Source of the DNA: an uncultured Verrucomicrobiales bacterium | GTDB lineage: Bacteria > Verrucomicrobiota > Verrucomicrobiia > Verrucomicrobiales > Akkermansiaceae | Direction of reading: 5' to 3' | NCBI GenBank assembly: GCA_937128235.1 | Contig: CAKZMG010000095.1 | Span: 1-50,505, forward strand | DNA length: 50,505 bases | Shown: one piece after another, positions 41,768-50,505 of the stretch | How the letters are laid out: each line of letters begins with the position of its first letter | Numbering within the stretch: position 1 is the stretch's first letter | The notes under the pieces: generated by a model | Told to the model about the DNA's origin: nothing | The model's input: only the letters and a program-made list of their open reading frames with translations | The model's database searches: none | Program-made: the position numbers and the translations under genes

Positions 41768-43160
41768 AGATCAGCAGGATGGAGTCCACCATCTTGCTCT
41801 TACGGAGTGTGTCAGAAACTACGATGAGCGGTGTGCCCTCTTTGACTATTTCATTTTCTCTCATGAAAACGACTGCGTCATTGATGGTTTCGAGTGGCTT
41901 ATCATGGAATGGAATAGAGTTAGGCTCGATCCCGCGAGCGAGCGCAAGCTGACGACAAACAATAGCCTCTGGAGCAAAGGCGTGAATGGTCGCCTCAGGT
42001 CTGAGTAGAGCGCATTGAGTAGCCATTTGTCCACGTCTTGTGAAGACGACTATTTCCGCATCTGGAATAGAATCTGCAAGACTGAGGGCCGCGTGGACTA
42101 CTTTCTGTTTATCTGTTTCTAGCACTGCTAGTTTACCATTTCCGATAGAGCCGGCACGCTCCATGCGCATGGCAATGCGGTGCAGAGTCTCCACACAGCG
42201 GATAGGGTGCTCACCTACAGAAGTTTCTCCACTGAGCATGATGGCATCTGCCTCCTCGAAGACTGCGGTAGAAACATCCGTCACCTCCGCACGCGTAGGT
42301 GTAGGGTTAGTGATCATGGATTCTAACATGTGCGTTGCCACGATGACTCTTCTACCGAGAACGTGACAGCGCTTCACGATCTGGCGCTGAATGATAGGAA
42401 GTTCTTCCACGTGCACCTCAATACCGAGATCACCACGGGCGATCATGATCACGTCTGATGCGATGATGATATCATCGATGTTTTTGATCGCTTCTTGGTC
42501 TTCCACTTTTGAGATAATGTTCGCTCTACCACCAAGCTTTTCCATCTCGGATCTGAGTTCATTTACGTGAGCGGAGTCACGGACAAATGAGCCTGCGATA
42601 AAGTCTGCTTCACACTCTACAGCCACCTTGAGATCACTGTGATCTTTCTCGGTGAGTGCGGGGAGGTTGAGTCTTGTTCCTGGGAGGTTGATGTGGCGGC
42701 GGTTGCCTATTTTACCAGCGGTGAGGACATGGCAGATGAGTCTATCATCATGCTTCTCTTCTATCTCCATGAGCATGGTGCCATTATCTACTACGAGTGT
42801 GGCTCCCTGTGCTACGTCATCCATCATGCCTTCATAGTTTACTGTGGTAGAGAAGGGGATGGAAGCTTCTGCGGACTGCTTTCTGATTTCAAATTTATCG
42901 CCAATCTGTAACTGATAAGGAGCATCTAAATCACCGGTGCGAATGGATGGTCCCTGAAGGTCAAAGAGCACTGCTGCGTGTTTTTTCTTCTCCTCCGCGA
43001 TCCGGCGGATATCTGCTACTACGGTGCGGCACCAGTCATGCTGAGCGTGGCTCATGTTGAGACGGAAGACGTTGACTCCTGCATCGATACACTCGCCGAG
43101 GCGCTCTGGTGAATCTGTTGCGGGTCCGAGTGTGACGATGATACTAGTTTTACGGAACAT
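41760..43160 (-). CDS. pyk: Pyruvate kinase
   Basis: 466 aa, normal length. RKTSIIVTLGPATDSPERL, NVFRLNMSHAQHD, VLFDLQGPSIRTG (Mg/K site), FIAGSFVRDSAHV, IISKVEDQEAI, MIARGDLGIEV and MLSGETSVGEHP are all present. It converts PEP and ADP to pyruvate and ATP. The C-terminal allosteric domain is present (VFTRRGQMATQCALLRPEA). It is first of the pyk-DUF1853-rsuA unit. Confidence 0.96.
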   Translation of the reverse strand: MFRKTSIIVTLGPATDSPERLGECIDAGVNVFRLNMSHAQHDWCRTVVADIRRIAEEKKKHAAVLFDLQGPSIRTGDLDAPYQLQIGDKFEIRKQSAEASIPFSTTVNYEGMMDDVAQGATLVVDNGTMLMEIEEKHDDRLICHVLTAGKIGNRRHINLPGTRLNLPALTEKDHSDLKVAVECEADFIAGSFVRDSAHVNELRSEMEKLGGRANIISKVEDQEAIKNIDDIIIASDVIMIARGDLGIEVHVEELPIIQRQIVKRCHVLGRRVIVATHMLESMITNPTPTRAEVTDVSTAVFEEADAIMLSGETSVGEHPIRCVETLHRIAMRMERAGSIGNGKLAVLETDKQKVVHAALSLADSIPDAEIVVFTRRGQMATQCALLRPEATIHAFAPEAIVCRQLALARGIEPNSIPFHDKPLETINDAVVFMRENEIVKEGTPLIVVSDTLRKSKMVDSILLIYA

Positions 43161-43335
43161 GGTAATGTGTGTGAGAAATGACGCTAGAAGCGAGAGTGAA
43201 TGTAGGCTGAGAAGTGACTCCCTACTGATGGCGAGATACTATCTCATTTTATTTTCATGGCAAGCACTGCCTTTGTCACGCTGAAAAAAGATAAGTAAAA
43301 ACTCACTCGATGAAAAATCTAATCCTAGAAAATTT

Positions 43336-44646
43336 CTAGTTTTTTCCCGCTATTGATCCACTATCGCTTAGCTTCTTTTTTGGCTCACTCTGTGGCTTCA
43401 TCGCCATGCCATCGAGCAGGAAATTCACATCAACTTTAGCTGGCACTAGTTTTACAAAAATAGCCATATCCCAGTTCGATAAACGGATGCAGCCAGAGCT
43501 GTTGCTATAGCCATTCCCTGCACCATCTGAGGTGCCGTGAATACCGTAGCCATTGCCTAGTCTCGCCCAAACGATACCTACTGGCGAGTTCGGTCCAGGC
43601 TTGAGCTCCAGCTGAGTTTTCTTTCTCATGTAGGGTGGAGCGGGAGCGAAATACTCGATCGAGCGCCTAGATTTAGGTCCTTTTTTAATATTCGTAGTCA
43701 CAGGAAATGCCGCTAGAAGCTCATCCACCGCTCCTGTTTTACCACTATGATGGTAAACCATGATGCGCTTTTTTCCATAGTCTATGTCCACCCGGGTCGC
43801 TCTCCGTGTTTTACGCAGATAGTTATACTTCACTGCCTTTCCCTCAGGGGTCATGAAGTTTTCTATTTTAAATTCTGCCACATTTGGAACGAGGATTTTC
43901 TGATTAGGTTTTATAAGTTTGAAGTCCACTTCTTGATTCAATTTTTCTAGTAATGCTTCTGAGGAATGGTAGCGCTCAGCGAGCATTTCGAGCGATGTCT
44001 TATACATCATCAGGCACTGTATCTTGGTGGCAGCTTTGAAATCTGGTCTCTTCCCAGTGCCAGGTAAGTCTTCATTGAGGTAGGTGAACGCCTCGAAGGG
44101 AACAGACTTTTCGACCAGTAGAGGAACGGCTTCATTCAGCGCATTCGGTCGGTGCACCTTTGCGAGTTCATACGCTGTCTTGGTGAAATTTCCCATATAT
44201 CCATCGATGATTCCTGGCCCCATTCCATTTCTATCTAACAGAATCTGCTGCCGCACAATGGCTCGCTGTTTCGCGCTAAGAGCATCTAGACCAGCAGGTT
44301 TGACCTTTAGCTCAACAGGTTCGATCATCGGCTCTTTCTCTGGTTCCATTTCAGCATTAGGAGTAGGCAGAGGCTCAGTTTCAGGTTTGGTTTCTGGAGT
44401 GGGTGCTACAGGTTCAATAGGCACCTCTTTAGTCTCCGGACGTATCACCAGCACCTGACCAATGTTAATCGTATTTTCGCTAAGGTTATTGAGGAATTTA
44501 ATCCGCTCAATACTCACTTCGTATTTCTTGGAAAGCGCATAGAGACTCTCACCCTGCTTCACTGTGTGGTTCACCGCATTGGACAGTGACACGGAACAGA
44601 TGAGCACAAGTAAACTAACAATTTTTGTTGAGAACGGTTGTTTCAT
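43336..44646 (-). CDS. LysM / L,D-transpeptidase (YkuD) secreted protein
   Basis: 436 aa. A signal peptide (1-24) is followed by LysM (VNHTVKQGESLYALSKKY through GQVLVI), a Pro/Glu-rich linker (about 72-110), a PG-binding-like helical part, a second weak LysM (SLEMLAERYHSSEALLEKLN), and the YkuD domain with YGIHGTSDGAGNGYSNSSGCIRLSN. The catalytic His (HG) and Cys (SGCIRL) are present; the usual SHGC reads SSGC. It likely forms 3-3 peptide crosslinks or links proteins to murein. Confidence 0.88.
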   Translation of the reverse strand: MKQPFSTKIVSLLVLICSVSLSNAVNHTVKQGESLYALSKKYEVSIERIKFLNNLSENTINIGQVLVIRPETKEVPIEPVAPTPETKPETEPLPTPNAEMEPEKEPMIEPVELKVKPAGLDALSAKQRAIVRQQILLDRNGMGPGIIDGYMGNFTKTAYELAKVHRPNALNEAVPLLVEKSVPFEAFTYLNEDLPGTGKRPDFKAATKIQCLMMYKTSLEMLAERYHSSEALLEKLNQEVDFKLIKPNQKILVPNVAEFKIENFMTPEGKAVKYNYLRKTRRATRVDIDYGKKRIMVYHHSGKTGAVDELLAAFPVTTNIKKGPKSRRSIEYFAPAPPYMRKKTQLELKPGPNSPVGIVWARLGNGYGIHGTSDGAGNGYSNSSGCIRLSNWDMAIFVKLVPAKVDVNFLLDGMAMKPQSEPKKKLSDSGSIAGKN

Positions 44647-44906
44647 AATTTTGGGGAATGATTGTATTTCGGCTTTTCAGTAAGAAATTTCTTCATGCTG
44701 ATTTGACGACAACACAGAGAAAAAATTCGACTAGAAAAACGTTAACTTTAGTTAATCATGCTCAGCCATTTTAGCCAAGCATAAATCCTACGGTAAGTTA
44801 ATATAATATTTGTGTATTTGTCTTGTCGCTTTCATATAATTAATGTTATATATTAGTTCTGTATTACTAATGTAGTAGTTAAATAAAAAACAACCAATGA
44901 TAACAA

Positions 44907-45523
44907 ATGAAACAAACAATAAAGAAAAAAACACTAATAGCATTCACAACAGGCGTGTTGTGCATACAATGCTCTTCAGCATCAATAATAATAACAGGTG
45001 ATCCGACTGTACTCACAGGTTCCCCTAATATGAGTGATGCGGTATTGACTATCACCGAAGATATCACCTTACTATAACTGTAACGGGTGCTTTCTCCTTA
45101 ATGGTTTTTGATGAATGGGTAACAAGTGATGGAGATTTAACTCAGTCATCACAGACGCCTGTTACAGCTGCCTATTCTCTCAATGGAGCAGATTCAACAT
45201 TTACAGATCTTCAGTTTGTCGATAATTTCGCCAGTCCAACAGCTGGTGATATTTCAGCGAATGATGGCTATCTTGCGACCTATTCAGACCCTGTGTCAGT
45301 GACTGTTGGAGACACATTTGTGTTTAAGGCTGGTAGCTGGAGTATGGCTGGTGATGCAGATTTAAATCCTCAAATCGTAGGGACGTTTAGCGGTCAGGTC
45401 TTTCTAGCTGATGAAAATGGGGTGAGAATTTCAAACATTGTTACTGTGCCGGAGCCAGCATCAACTTTATTGTTGGCTTTTGGTGCTTGTGCGTTGACTA
45501 CCAGAAGACGAAGAGAAAGTTAG
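44907..45523 (+). pseudogene. PEP-CTERM sorting-domain protein interrupted by one frameshift
   Basis: ATG 44907 opens a 56-codon frame with a signal peptide (KKKTLIAFTTGVLCIQCSSA) that stops at 45075-45077. The next frame is open from 45038 and continues TITVTGAFSLMVFDEW to a C-terminus VPEPASTLLLAFGACALTTR with a following Arg-rich tail, a standard PEP-CTERM anchor. Joining the frames near 45063-45074 by a -1 shift gives one secreted protein of about 205 aa. No classical slippery site is obvious. It could be a true pseudogene, a phase-variable gene or a sequencing error. PEP-CTERM proteins are handled by an exosortase, not seen here. Confidence 0.65.
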
Positions 45524-45529
45524 ACAAAC

Positions 45530-48082
45530 CTACTTTTTCTTAAACAACGGACTTAGCGCGATCTCCTTAACGAGGTCTTTAGTGCGATACTTGCCTGTCT
45601 TCAGTTTGTTTAGGATTTCCTCTACATCATCTGCATCAGAAAATTCTACCGTTCTGCCGAGCGCGTAGTTTAGAACCGACTCCACGAGCTCCTCAGCCAG
45701 CTTATCTTCATGCTTAAGAAGCAGCTTCTTGAGTTCGTTGATGTTGTTAAATTTCTGATTGCCAGGCAGTGTGCCACCGGGCTGGATGAGTAGATTTTTT
45801 TTGCCGATTTTCTCAGTGGTGCGCCAGCGTCCGATAGAGTTAAAATTCTCAAACCCAAAGCCAATGACATCCATCTTACTGTGACACGATGCACAGGTAG
45901 CTCGCTTCTGATGGAGCAATACCATTGCTCGGTTACTCATCGGTTTATCCGAGGCTTCATCTAGTTCCGGGACGTTTGGTGGCGGTGGTGGTGGCTTATC
46001 GTGCAGGACCTTTTCTAAAATCAACGCACCACGGATGACAGGGGAGGAACGCTCACCGTTTGAGCCAGTTGTTAGAAATGCTGTGGTAGTGAAGAGCCCA
46101 CCACGCGGTGAGCTAGGTGGGAGTTTTATTTTCTGAAAACTCTGGTCTTTCTGGTTCACCCCTGGGATGTTATAATGTGCAGCCAGAGTACCATTGATGA
46201 CTGCGAAATCTGAGTCAATGAGCTTAGCTACAGGTAAGTTTTCCTTCAGAAGAACACCGAAGTATTCTCGCACTTCTTGCTTAGCATCTTCACGTAAGCC
46301 TTGGTTGAAATGGTGATGTTTTGCAACGTCCACCGTGATCGCATCATACCGCTCTAGCTCCGTCCATTGATCAATGAAGCCATCGCGGAATGCATCTGAT
46401 CTTGGATCTGCTAGGAGACGTTCTACTTGCTGTTCGTATATTTTAGGGTCTGTTAGATTGGCAGCAAAGAGCGCGTCATCTGGTGGGCTACTCCAGAGAA
46501 AATACGAAAGACGAATCGCAAGTTCACGGTTACTGAGAAGCCCGTGAGGCTTATCCTGCGCAGGGACGGCTTCTTGAATAAATAAAAACCCAGGGGAAGA
46601 AAGAATGATGCTCATCACCTCAGCCATGGCTTCTTTATACTTTATCCCAGATGCTCGGCTCTGTTTGAAATTCGTATGTAATCCATCGATAAAATCAGCA
46701 GCCGGCTTTTTTTGACGGAATGCAATAGTAGTAAATTTTTCTATAAACTCTCTCGCAGTCGCATCTCTATTGATGTATCTATTTTGTCCCCCAGTAGATT
46801 TATTTGGATAGAGTAAAGTCTCTAGTTTTGGACGGAGTTTAGGGTAAAAAGGACCCTCTATTTCTAGCCAATCGATCCATACAGCAGCACGCTGATCTGG
46901 GTGTTTTCCAGGAGCTTTGAGCTTATTTAAGTAGTGGCGCATGGTGTTGAATGCATTACTAGGCGTGTTCTCTCGGACCTTCGCTACGAGCATAAGTTGT
47001 CCCATCGGCTGGCTTACTCTTAGCGATACCGTCTGCGGTTTCTCAGGTGTTCCGGCTAGCTTCAACGTGCCGTGCACGGCTCCATGATGAGAGTCTGACC
47101 AGAGCTTAATGATCCGTCTTAATGGGTGAGGATTTCCCACTACTCCACCATGGACACGGACGATGTATTCTGCGCGGTAGTCAACGTGCTGGGAGGCTGT
47201 TACCCACTTCGCTACATCACTGATGTAAACTCCATTCTCGATGTGTGGGTAGCTTAAATACTGCCTTGGAGCCTCCGCTCTACTGTCCCATTGCCGAAAG
47301 AGAATCTTCATGTCACCTTCATCCTTGAACCCCATTTCCTGCCAATTTTTGCCGGCTTTTTTCATTGCCATTTTTCGGTCTTTGTCAGCTAAATCATCAC
47401 GCATTTTTTGCGTGACTCTCTTCTCTGGTTGAGTTCTAGCAACACGAGATTTGCGATGCGGGGAAGTGTTGTATTTGAGAGCTGTTGTTGCTATTTTGTT
47501 TCCAAGTTGTAGATACTTTTCTAGATGTGCTGAGGTGAAAAATTGCTCTGCTCCTACGGTGTCAAAGCTAGCAATTTCGCCATCGTCTGGGATGTCGCTG
47601 TGATGGACATCGAACCCAAATAAATCACGAATTGTATTAGAGTATTCACGCTTGTTAAGGCGGCGCATTTTAATTTCACCACCGTGATCCGTGAGACGTC
47701 TACGAGCCTCGTGGACATTTCCCGTCAGCCTCTCTAAAACACCCTTCATTTCCTCGTTCGTAGGCTGCTCATCTTCATCCCATGGCGGCATCTCACCAGC
47801 ATTGAGCTGGTCGAGCACATCTTGCCAGCGCTGAGCAGAGTCGTTGTCCTTCATGACCCAGTTGATCTTGTCAAATCGGACATCACCTTTTTGTTTTTTG
47901 GGACCGTGGCATTTATAGCAATACTGCTTTAGAAATGGCTGCATACTTTCCTGATTCACCGCCACATGGTGTGGCTGTATACCTTCTTTTGCCTTGGTCT
48001 TCTCACCCTCACCCTCTGCCGAAATGTGGGTGATGAGTGCCAAGCTACTTACACAAGCAGCAAGAATAATAGGAGTTTTCAT
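45530..48082 (-). CDS. DUF1592/DUF1588 domain protein with cytochrome-c-like CxxCH motifs
   Basis: 850 aa with a signal peptide (1-22). A PSCyt1-like motif CYKCHGPKKQKGDVRFD near residue 55 is followed by DUF1587 (MRRLNKREYSNTIRDLFG), a carbohydrate-binding-like middle part, DUF1592 (REYFGVLLKENLPVAKLIDS) and DUF1588 with a second CxxCH in TCASCHSKMDVIGFGFENF. DUF1585 follows (LVESVLNYALGRTVEFSD). Such proteins are abundant in Planctomycetes and Verrucomicrobia; the paired CxxCH sites suggest c-type heme. Their function is unknown. It is followed 10 bases upstream on the same strand by the DUF1552 gene. Confidence 0.87.
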   Translation of the reverse strand: MKTPIILAACVSSLALITHISAEGEGEKTKAKEGIQPHHVAVNQESMQPFLKQYCYKCHGPKKQKGDVRFDKINWVMKDNDSAQRWQDVLDQLNAGEMPPWDEDEQPTNEEMKGVLERLTGNVHEARRRLTDHGGEIKMRRLNKREYSNTIRDLFGFDVHHSDIPDDGEIASFDTVGAEQFFTSAHLEKYLQLGNKIATTALKYNTSPHRKSRVARTQPEKRVTQKMRDDLADKDRKMAMKKAGKNWQEMGFKDEGDMKILFRQWDSRAEAPRQYLSYPHIENGVYISDVAKWVTASQHVDYRAEYIVRVHGGVVGNPHPLRRIIKLWSDSHHGAVHGTLKLAGTPEKPQTVSLRVSQPMGQLMLVAKVRENTPSNAFNTMRHYLNKLKAPGKHPDQRAAVWIDWLEIEGPFYPKLRPKLETLLYPNKSTGGQNRYINRDATAREFIEKFTTIAFRQKKPAADFIDGLHTNFKQSRASGIKYKEAMAEVMSIILSSPGFLFIQEAVPAQDKPHGLLSNRELAIRLSYFLWSSPPDDALFAANLTDPKIYEQQVERLLADPRSDAFRDGFIDQWTELERYDAITVDVAKHHHFNQGLREDAKQEVREYFGVLLKENLPVAKLIDSDFAVINGTLAAHYNIPGVNQKDQSFQKIKLPPSSPRGGLFTTTAFLTTGSNGERSSPVIRGALILEKVLHDKPPPPPPNVPELDEASDKPMSNRAMVLLHQKRATCASCHSKMDVIGFGFENFNSIGRWRTTEKIGKKNLLIQPGGTLPGNQKFNNINELKKLLLKHEDKLAEELVESVLNYALGRTVEFSDADDVEEILNKLKTGKYRTKDLVKEIALSPLFKKK

Positions 48083-48092
48083 AAGCGGAAGT

Positions 48093-49394
48093 TTAGCTCA
48101 ATAATTCTGGGATGATACCTGTGCTGTGACTGAATTTTTTAATGTCTATTCCTCCTTGCTGCATCAATGTGAGCCAGTAGTTAGCCAATGGTGTGTCTGT
48201 TTCTGGAAGCACAATGTTGCGACCATGCTTTACATTTTCAGCTCCTCCTCCAGTTAAAATAGCGGGGACGTTCTTGAGCTCGTGACCACTGCGTAGGTTA
48301 GATCCATAGCTCACGATACAGCTATCGAACAGGCTACTACCATCAAGATCTTTTGCTTCCTTGAGGCGGTCAATAAAGTGCGCGAGAAGTGCCGAGCATT
48401 TTTTATCGCGTTCTTGAGATGCAGAAATACGTGGTTGAGAAAAGCCGTAGTGACTGAGTGAATGTGCCTTTAACTTGATGCCCATACCCGCAAGCAATGA
48501 GCAGACGGGTTGGCGGTAGCTCACCACATTGGTCATGCCGGTTTGCAGCGCAATAATGATCATGTCATACATCAGGTGGATTGCCTTCTCACCAGAGATG
48601 CTCTCTAGCGGTGCTATGAATGGAGCCTTCGGTTTTGGGATGTCTGCCCACTTGGCTTGCCGCTCCAGTCCCTTTTCTACTTGGCGCACACCTGTGAAAT
48701 ATTCATCCAGCTTCTCTTGATCAGATTTACTGAGAGTGCGTTTCATGTTAGAGCCATTGAGGCGAACCAGATCTAAGATGCTCTGGCGTTTTTTCAGCCG
48801 CGCATCTAACTGTTCACGTGAGTCTCCAGGATGAGCAAATAACTCATGGTAAAGATCTAACGGTCTGGTGACCCCTGGGATAGGTTTTCCTGATTCATCC
48901 CACGCCAGCGATAAGCCTTTCCCATGACCAGAGTTTGATCCTCCGTCAGGTTCTTTTGCTGATAAAATAAGTGAGGAAAAGCGAGTATCTTTACCCAGAT
49001 GTTCTGCTGCTACCTGGTCACATGAGATGGAGTTATGAAATCTCTTTCCAGCCGTCCCAGCAACGTTTGCTCCCGTAAGATAAGAAACACTGCCCCCATG
49101 TGGATCTGTCGCTCCGAGATTCGTCAAGTTGGTCACCATGGTGATGTCATTCATATGCCGAGCCAGTGGAGCCATGCCAGCAGTCATCCCTATTTCAGAA
49201 AATGCCCCAGCCTTCTTGGGGTAAAAGCTATCTTTCGTGAAACCAAATCCACCACCAAGAAAGATCATCCGCTTAGTAGGTGTGGCGGAGAGCGCAGCAT
49301 CTCCAGCATATGTCTCCAGGAACGGTAAAGCCAATACTGACGCACCCATGCGCAAAAATGATCGTCTAGTCGAGTTACTTGTGAATACGTGCAT
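48093..49394 (-). CDS. DUF1552 domain-containing exported protein
   Basis: 433 aa. The N-terminus STRRSFLRMGASVLALPFLE is a Tat-type signal (twin Arg). The body has FLGGGFGFTKDSFYP, YLTGANV, SCDQVAAEHLG, SYGSNLRSGHELKNVPAIL and GGGAENVKHGRN, as in the DUF1552 family, which is related to DUF1501/sulfatase-like folds. It is almost always next to a DUF1592 gene, as here. The pair is probably one operon in an oxidative or polysaccharide-related process, by family context only. Confidence 0.87.
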   Translation of the reverse strand: MHVFTSNSTRRSFLRMGASVLALPFLETYAGDAALSATPTKRMIFLGGGFGFTKDSFYPKKAGAFSEIGMTAGMAPLARHMNDITMVTNLTNLGATDPHGGSVSYLTGANVAGTAGKRFHNSISCDQVAAEHLGKDTRFSSLILSAKEPDGGSNSGHGKGLSLAWDESGKPIPGVTRPLDLYHELFAHPGDSREQLDARLKKRQSILDLVRLNGSNMKRTLSKSDQEKLDEYFTGVRQVEKGLERQAKWADIPKPKAPFIAPLESISGEKAIHLMYDMIIIALQTGMTNVVSYRQPVCSLLAGMGIKLKAHSLSHYGFSQPRISASQERDKKCSALLAHFIDRLKEAKDLDGSSLFDSCIVSYGSNLRSGHELKNVPAILTGGGAENVKHGRNIVLPETDTPLANYWLTLMQQGGIDIKKFSHSTGIIPELLS

Positions 49395-49961
49395 AGAGTA
49401 AACATACGCCTCTCAATCATGATTACTATCTTTTTTGTTCTAACTCTTCAAATTACTTCATTCTTAATCCTGATAACTCGCTTAAAATCAGCAGTCAAAA
49501 AATCAGTTTGAAAAAACCTCAAAAAAGAATCGAAAAGATATTGACGAAACGTGAAAAAAATGTAGATTGCGCCCCGCCTCACCCGCCAAGGGGAGGACGA
49601 GAGAAACAACAATCACTAAGCGACACAGTTGCGAGGGGTTGGCTGCCTTCCTCGTAACCGATCTTTTTACAACATATGGCTTGGACAATACGGAGTCCGC
49701 TTTACTGCATCATCCACAATGATGTATATAGTTATTAAGTTAGCACTGAGCGTTCTTGAGGGATTGATCTAAGTGGAAGAGGAAAATTGAATTGTGCGCT
49801 GCGGTAAATGAAAATTTATGCGCAGGCAGATGATAAAGGAAATTTAAACGGCCTTTATGATCACTTGTCAATTTAAGGTTTATACGCGCTTTGATCATTA
49901 GTGATTAAAGCAAATTATGCCAATAACCGTTTTAAAAAGAAGTCCATCGTAAGATGGCATT
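49395..49961 (+). other. 567-base rRNA promoter and leader region
   Basis: No protein gene is seen. Contents: an AT-rich upstream part (49395-49540), the promoter at 49541-49568, a GC-rich stretch after it, an 8-bp hairpin at 49629-49657, a possible boxA-like GATCTTTTTACAAC (about 49660), and CCATC-GTAA-GATGG just before 16S. No tRNA was recognised. Confidence 0.6.
49541..49568 (+). promoter_or_regulatory. Probable rRNA operon promoter
   Basis: TTGACG (49541-49546) and TAGATT (49563-49568) are separated by 16 bases. They follow an A-rich stretch that could be an UP element and precede a GC-rich discriminator GCGCCCCGCC, typical of stringently controlled rRNA promoters. The 16S gene starts about 390 bases downstream. 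Confidence 0.55.

Positions 49962-50505
<544 letters not shown>

Noticed and set aside
45101-45523. Free-standing PEP-CTERM gene of 140 codons
   Set aside because: It lacks a signal peptide, while a signal-peptide frame ends just upstream in another frame; one frameshifted gene is simpler.
7172-48754. TGTTAGA word as a KOPS- or Chi-like oriented signal
   Set aside because: Both orientations are common throughout, without the strong strand bias expected of those signals.

Overview
The window looks like a chromosomal segment of a Gram-negative member of the Verrucomicrobiota, probably order Verrucomicrobiales. This rests on the 5' third of a 16S rRNA gene at the right edge, an adjacent DUF1552 plus DUF1592/DUF1588 (Planctomycetes/Verrucomicrobia-type) gene pair, a PEP-CTERM protein, and an LptD-type outer-membrane assembly protein. 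The species cannot be named from sequence reading alone.

Layout. 0.2-14.4 kb is mostly housekeeping on the plus strand: a CPBP protease, ComF, AccD, FolC, TrhO, LspA, a MoxR/DUF58/transglutaminase set, a HIT protein, RpoZ, SmpB, TrmJ and UppS. A sigma-54-type response regulator follows, ending in a 14-bp perfect hairpin. 15.9-25.8 kb is a compact plus-strand cluster: class-I-like HMG-CoA reductase, UbiA prenyltransferase, a rifampin-phosphotransferase-like PEP-synthase relative, a DUF3419 (BtaA-like) aminocarboxypropyl transferase, a polytopic dolichol/phytol-kinase-like protein, a GNAT acetyltransferase and an acyl-adenylating ligase. Together they suggest an uncharacterised pathway for a modified isoprenoid or glycerolipid. 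25.9-31.3 kb is accessory: BrkB, a Cys-rich small protein, BioB, a secreted protein, an AP2-repeat protein and a TPM-like pair. Two IspH paralogues of different types lie at 31.3 and 34.3 kb, separated by a GH25-like lipoprotein and a repeat-rich protein. 35.5-44.6 kb carries envelope and metabolism genes: a beta-barrel protein, RlpA, nitroreductase, LptD, RsuA, DUF1853, pyruvate kinase and a LysM/YkuD protein. Then come a frameshifted PEP-CTERM gene, the DUF1592/DUF1552 pair, and the rRNA promoter, leader and 16S rRNA.

Non-coding signals. The word CTGTTAGA (general form TGTTAGA) recurs on both strands far above chance, in several reading frames and between genes. A second word, AAAACTTACCTCTAG, also recurs, including an inverted pair at the end of the lipid cluster. 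Both resemble DNA uptake sequences in behaviour. Two short non-autonomous-element-like inverted repeats (208 and 166 bp) abut stop codons, and a bipartite REP-like hairpin occurs twice. Most starts I inspected lack a Shine-Dalgarno sequence.

All counts were made by eye and are approximate. Functions are assigned from recognised motifs, not database searches.
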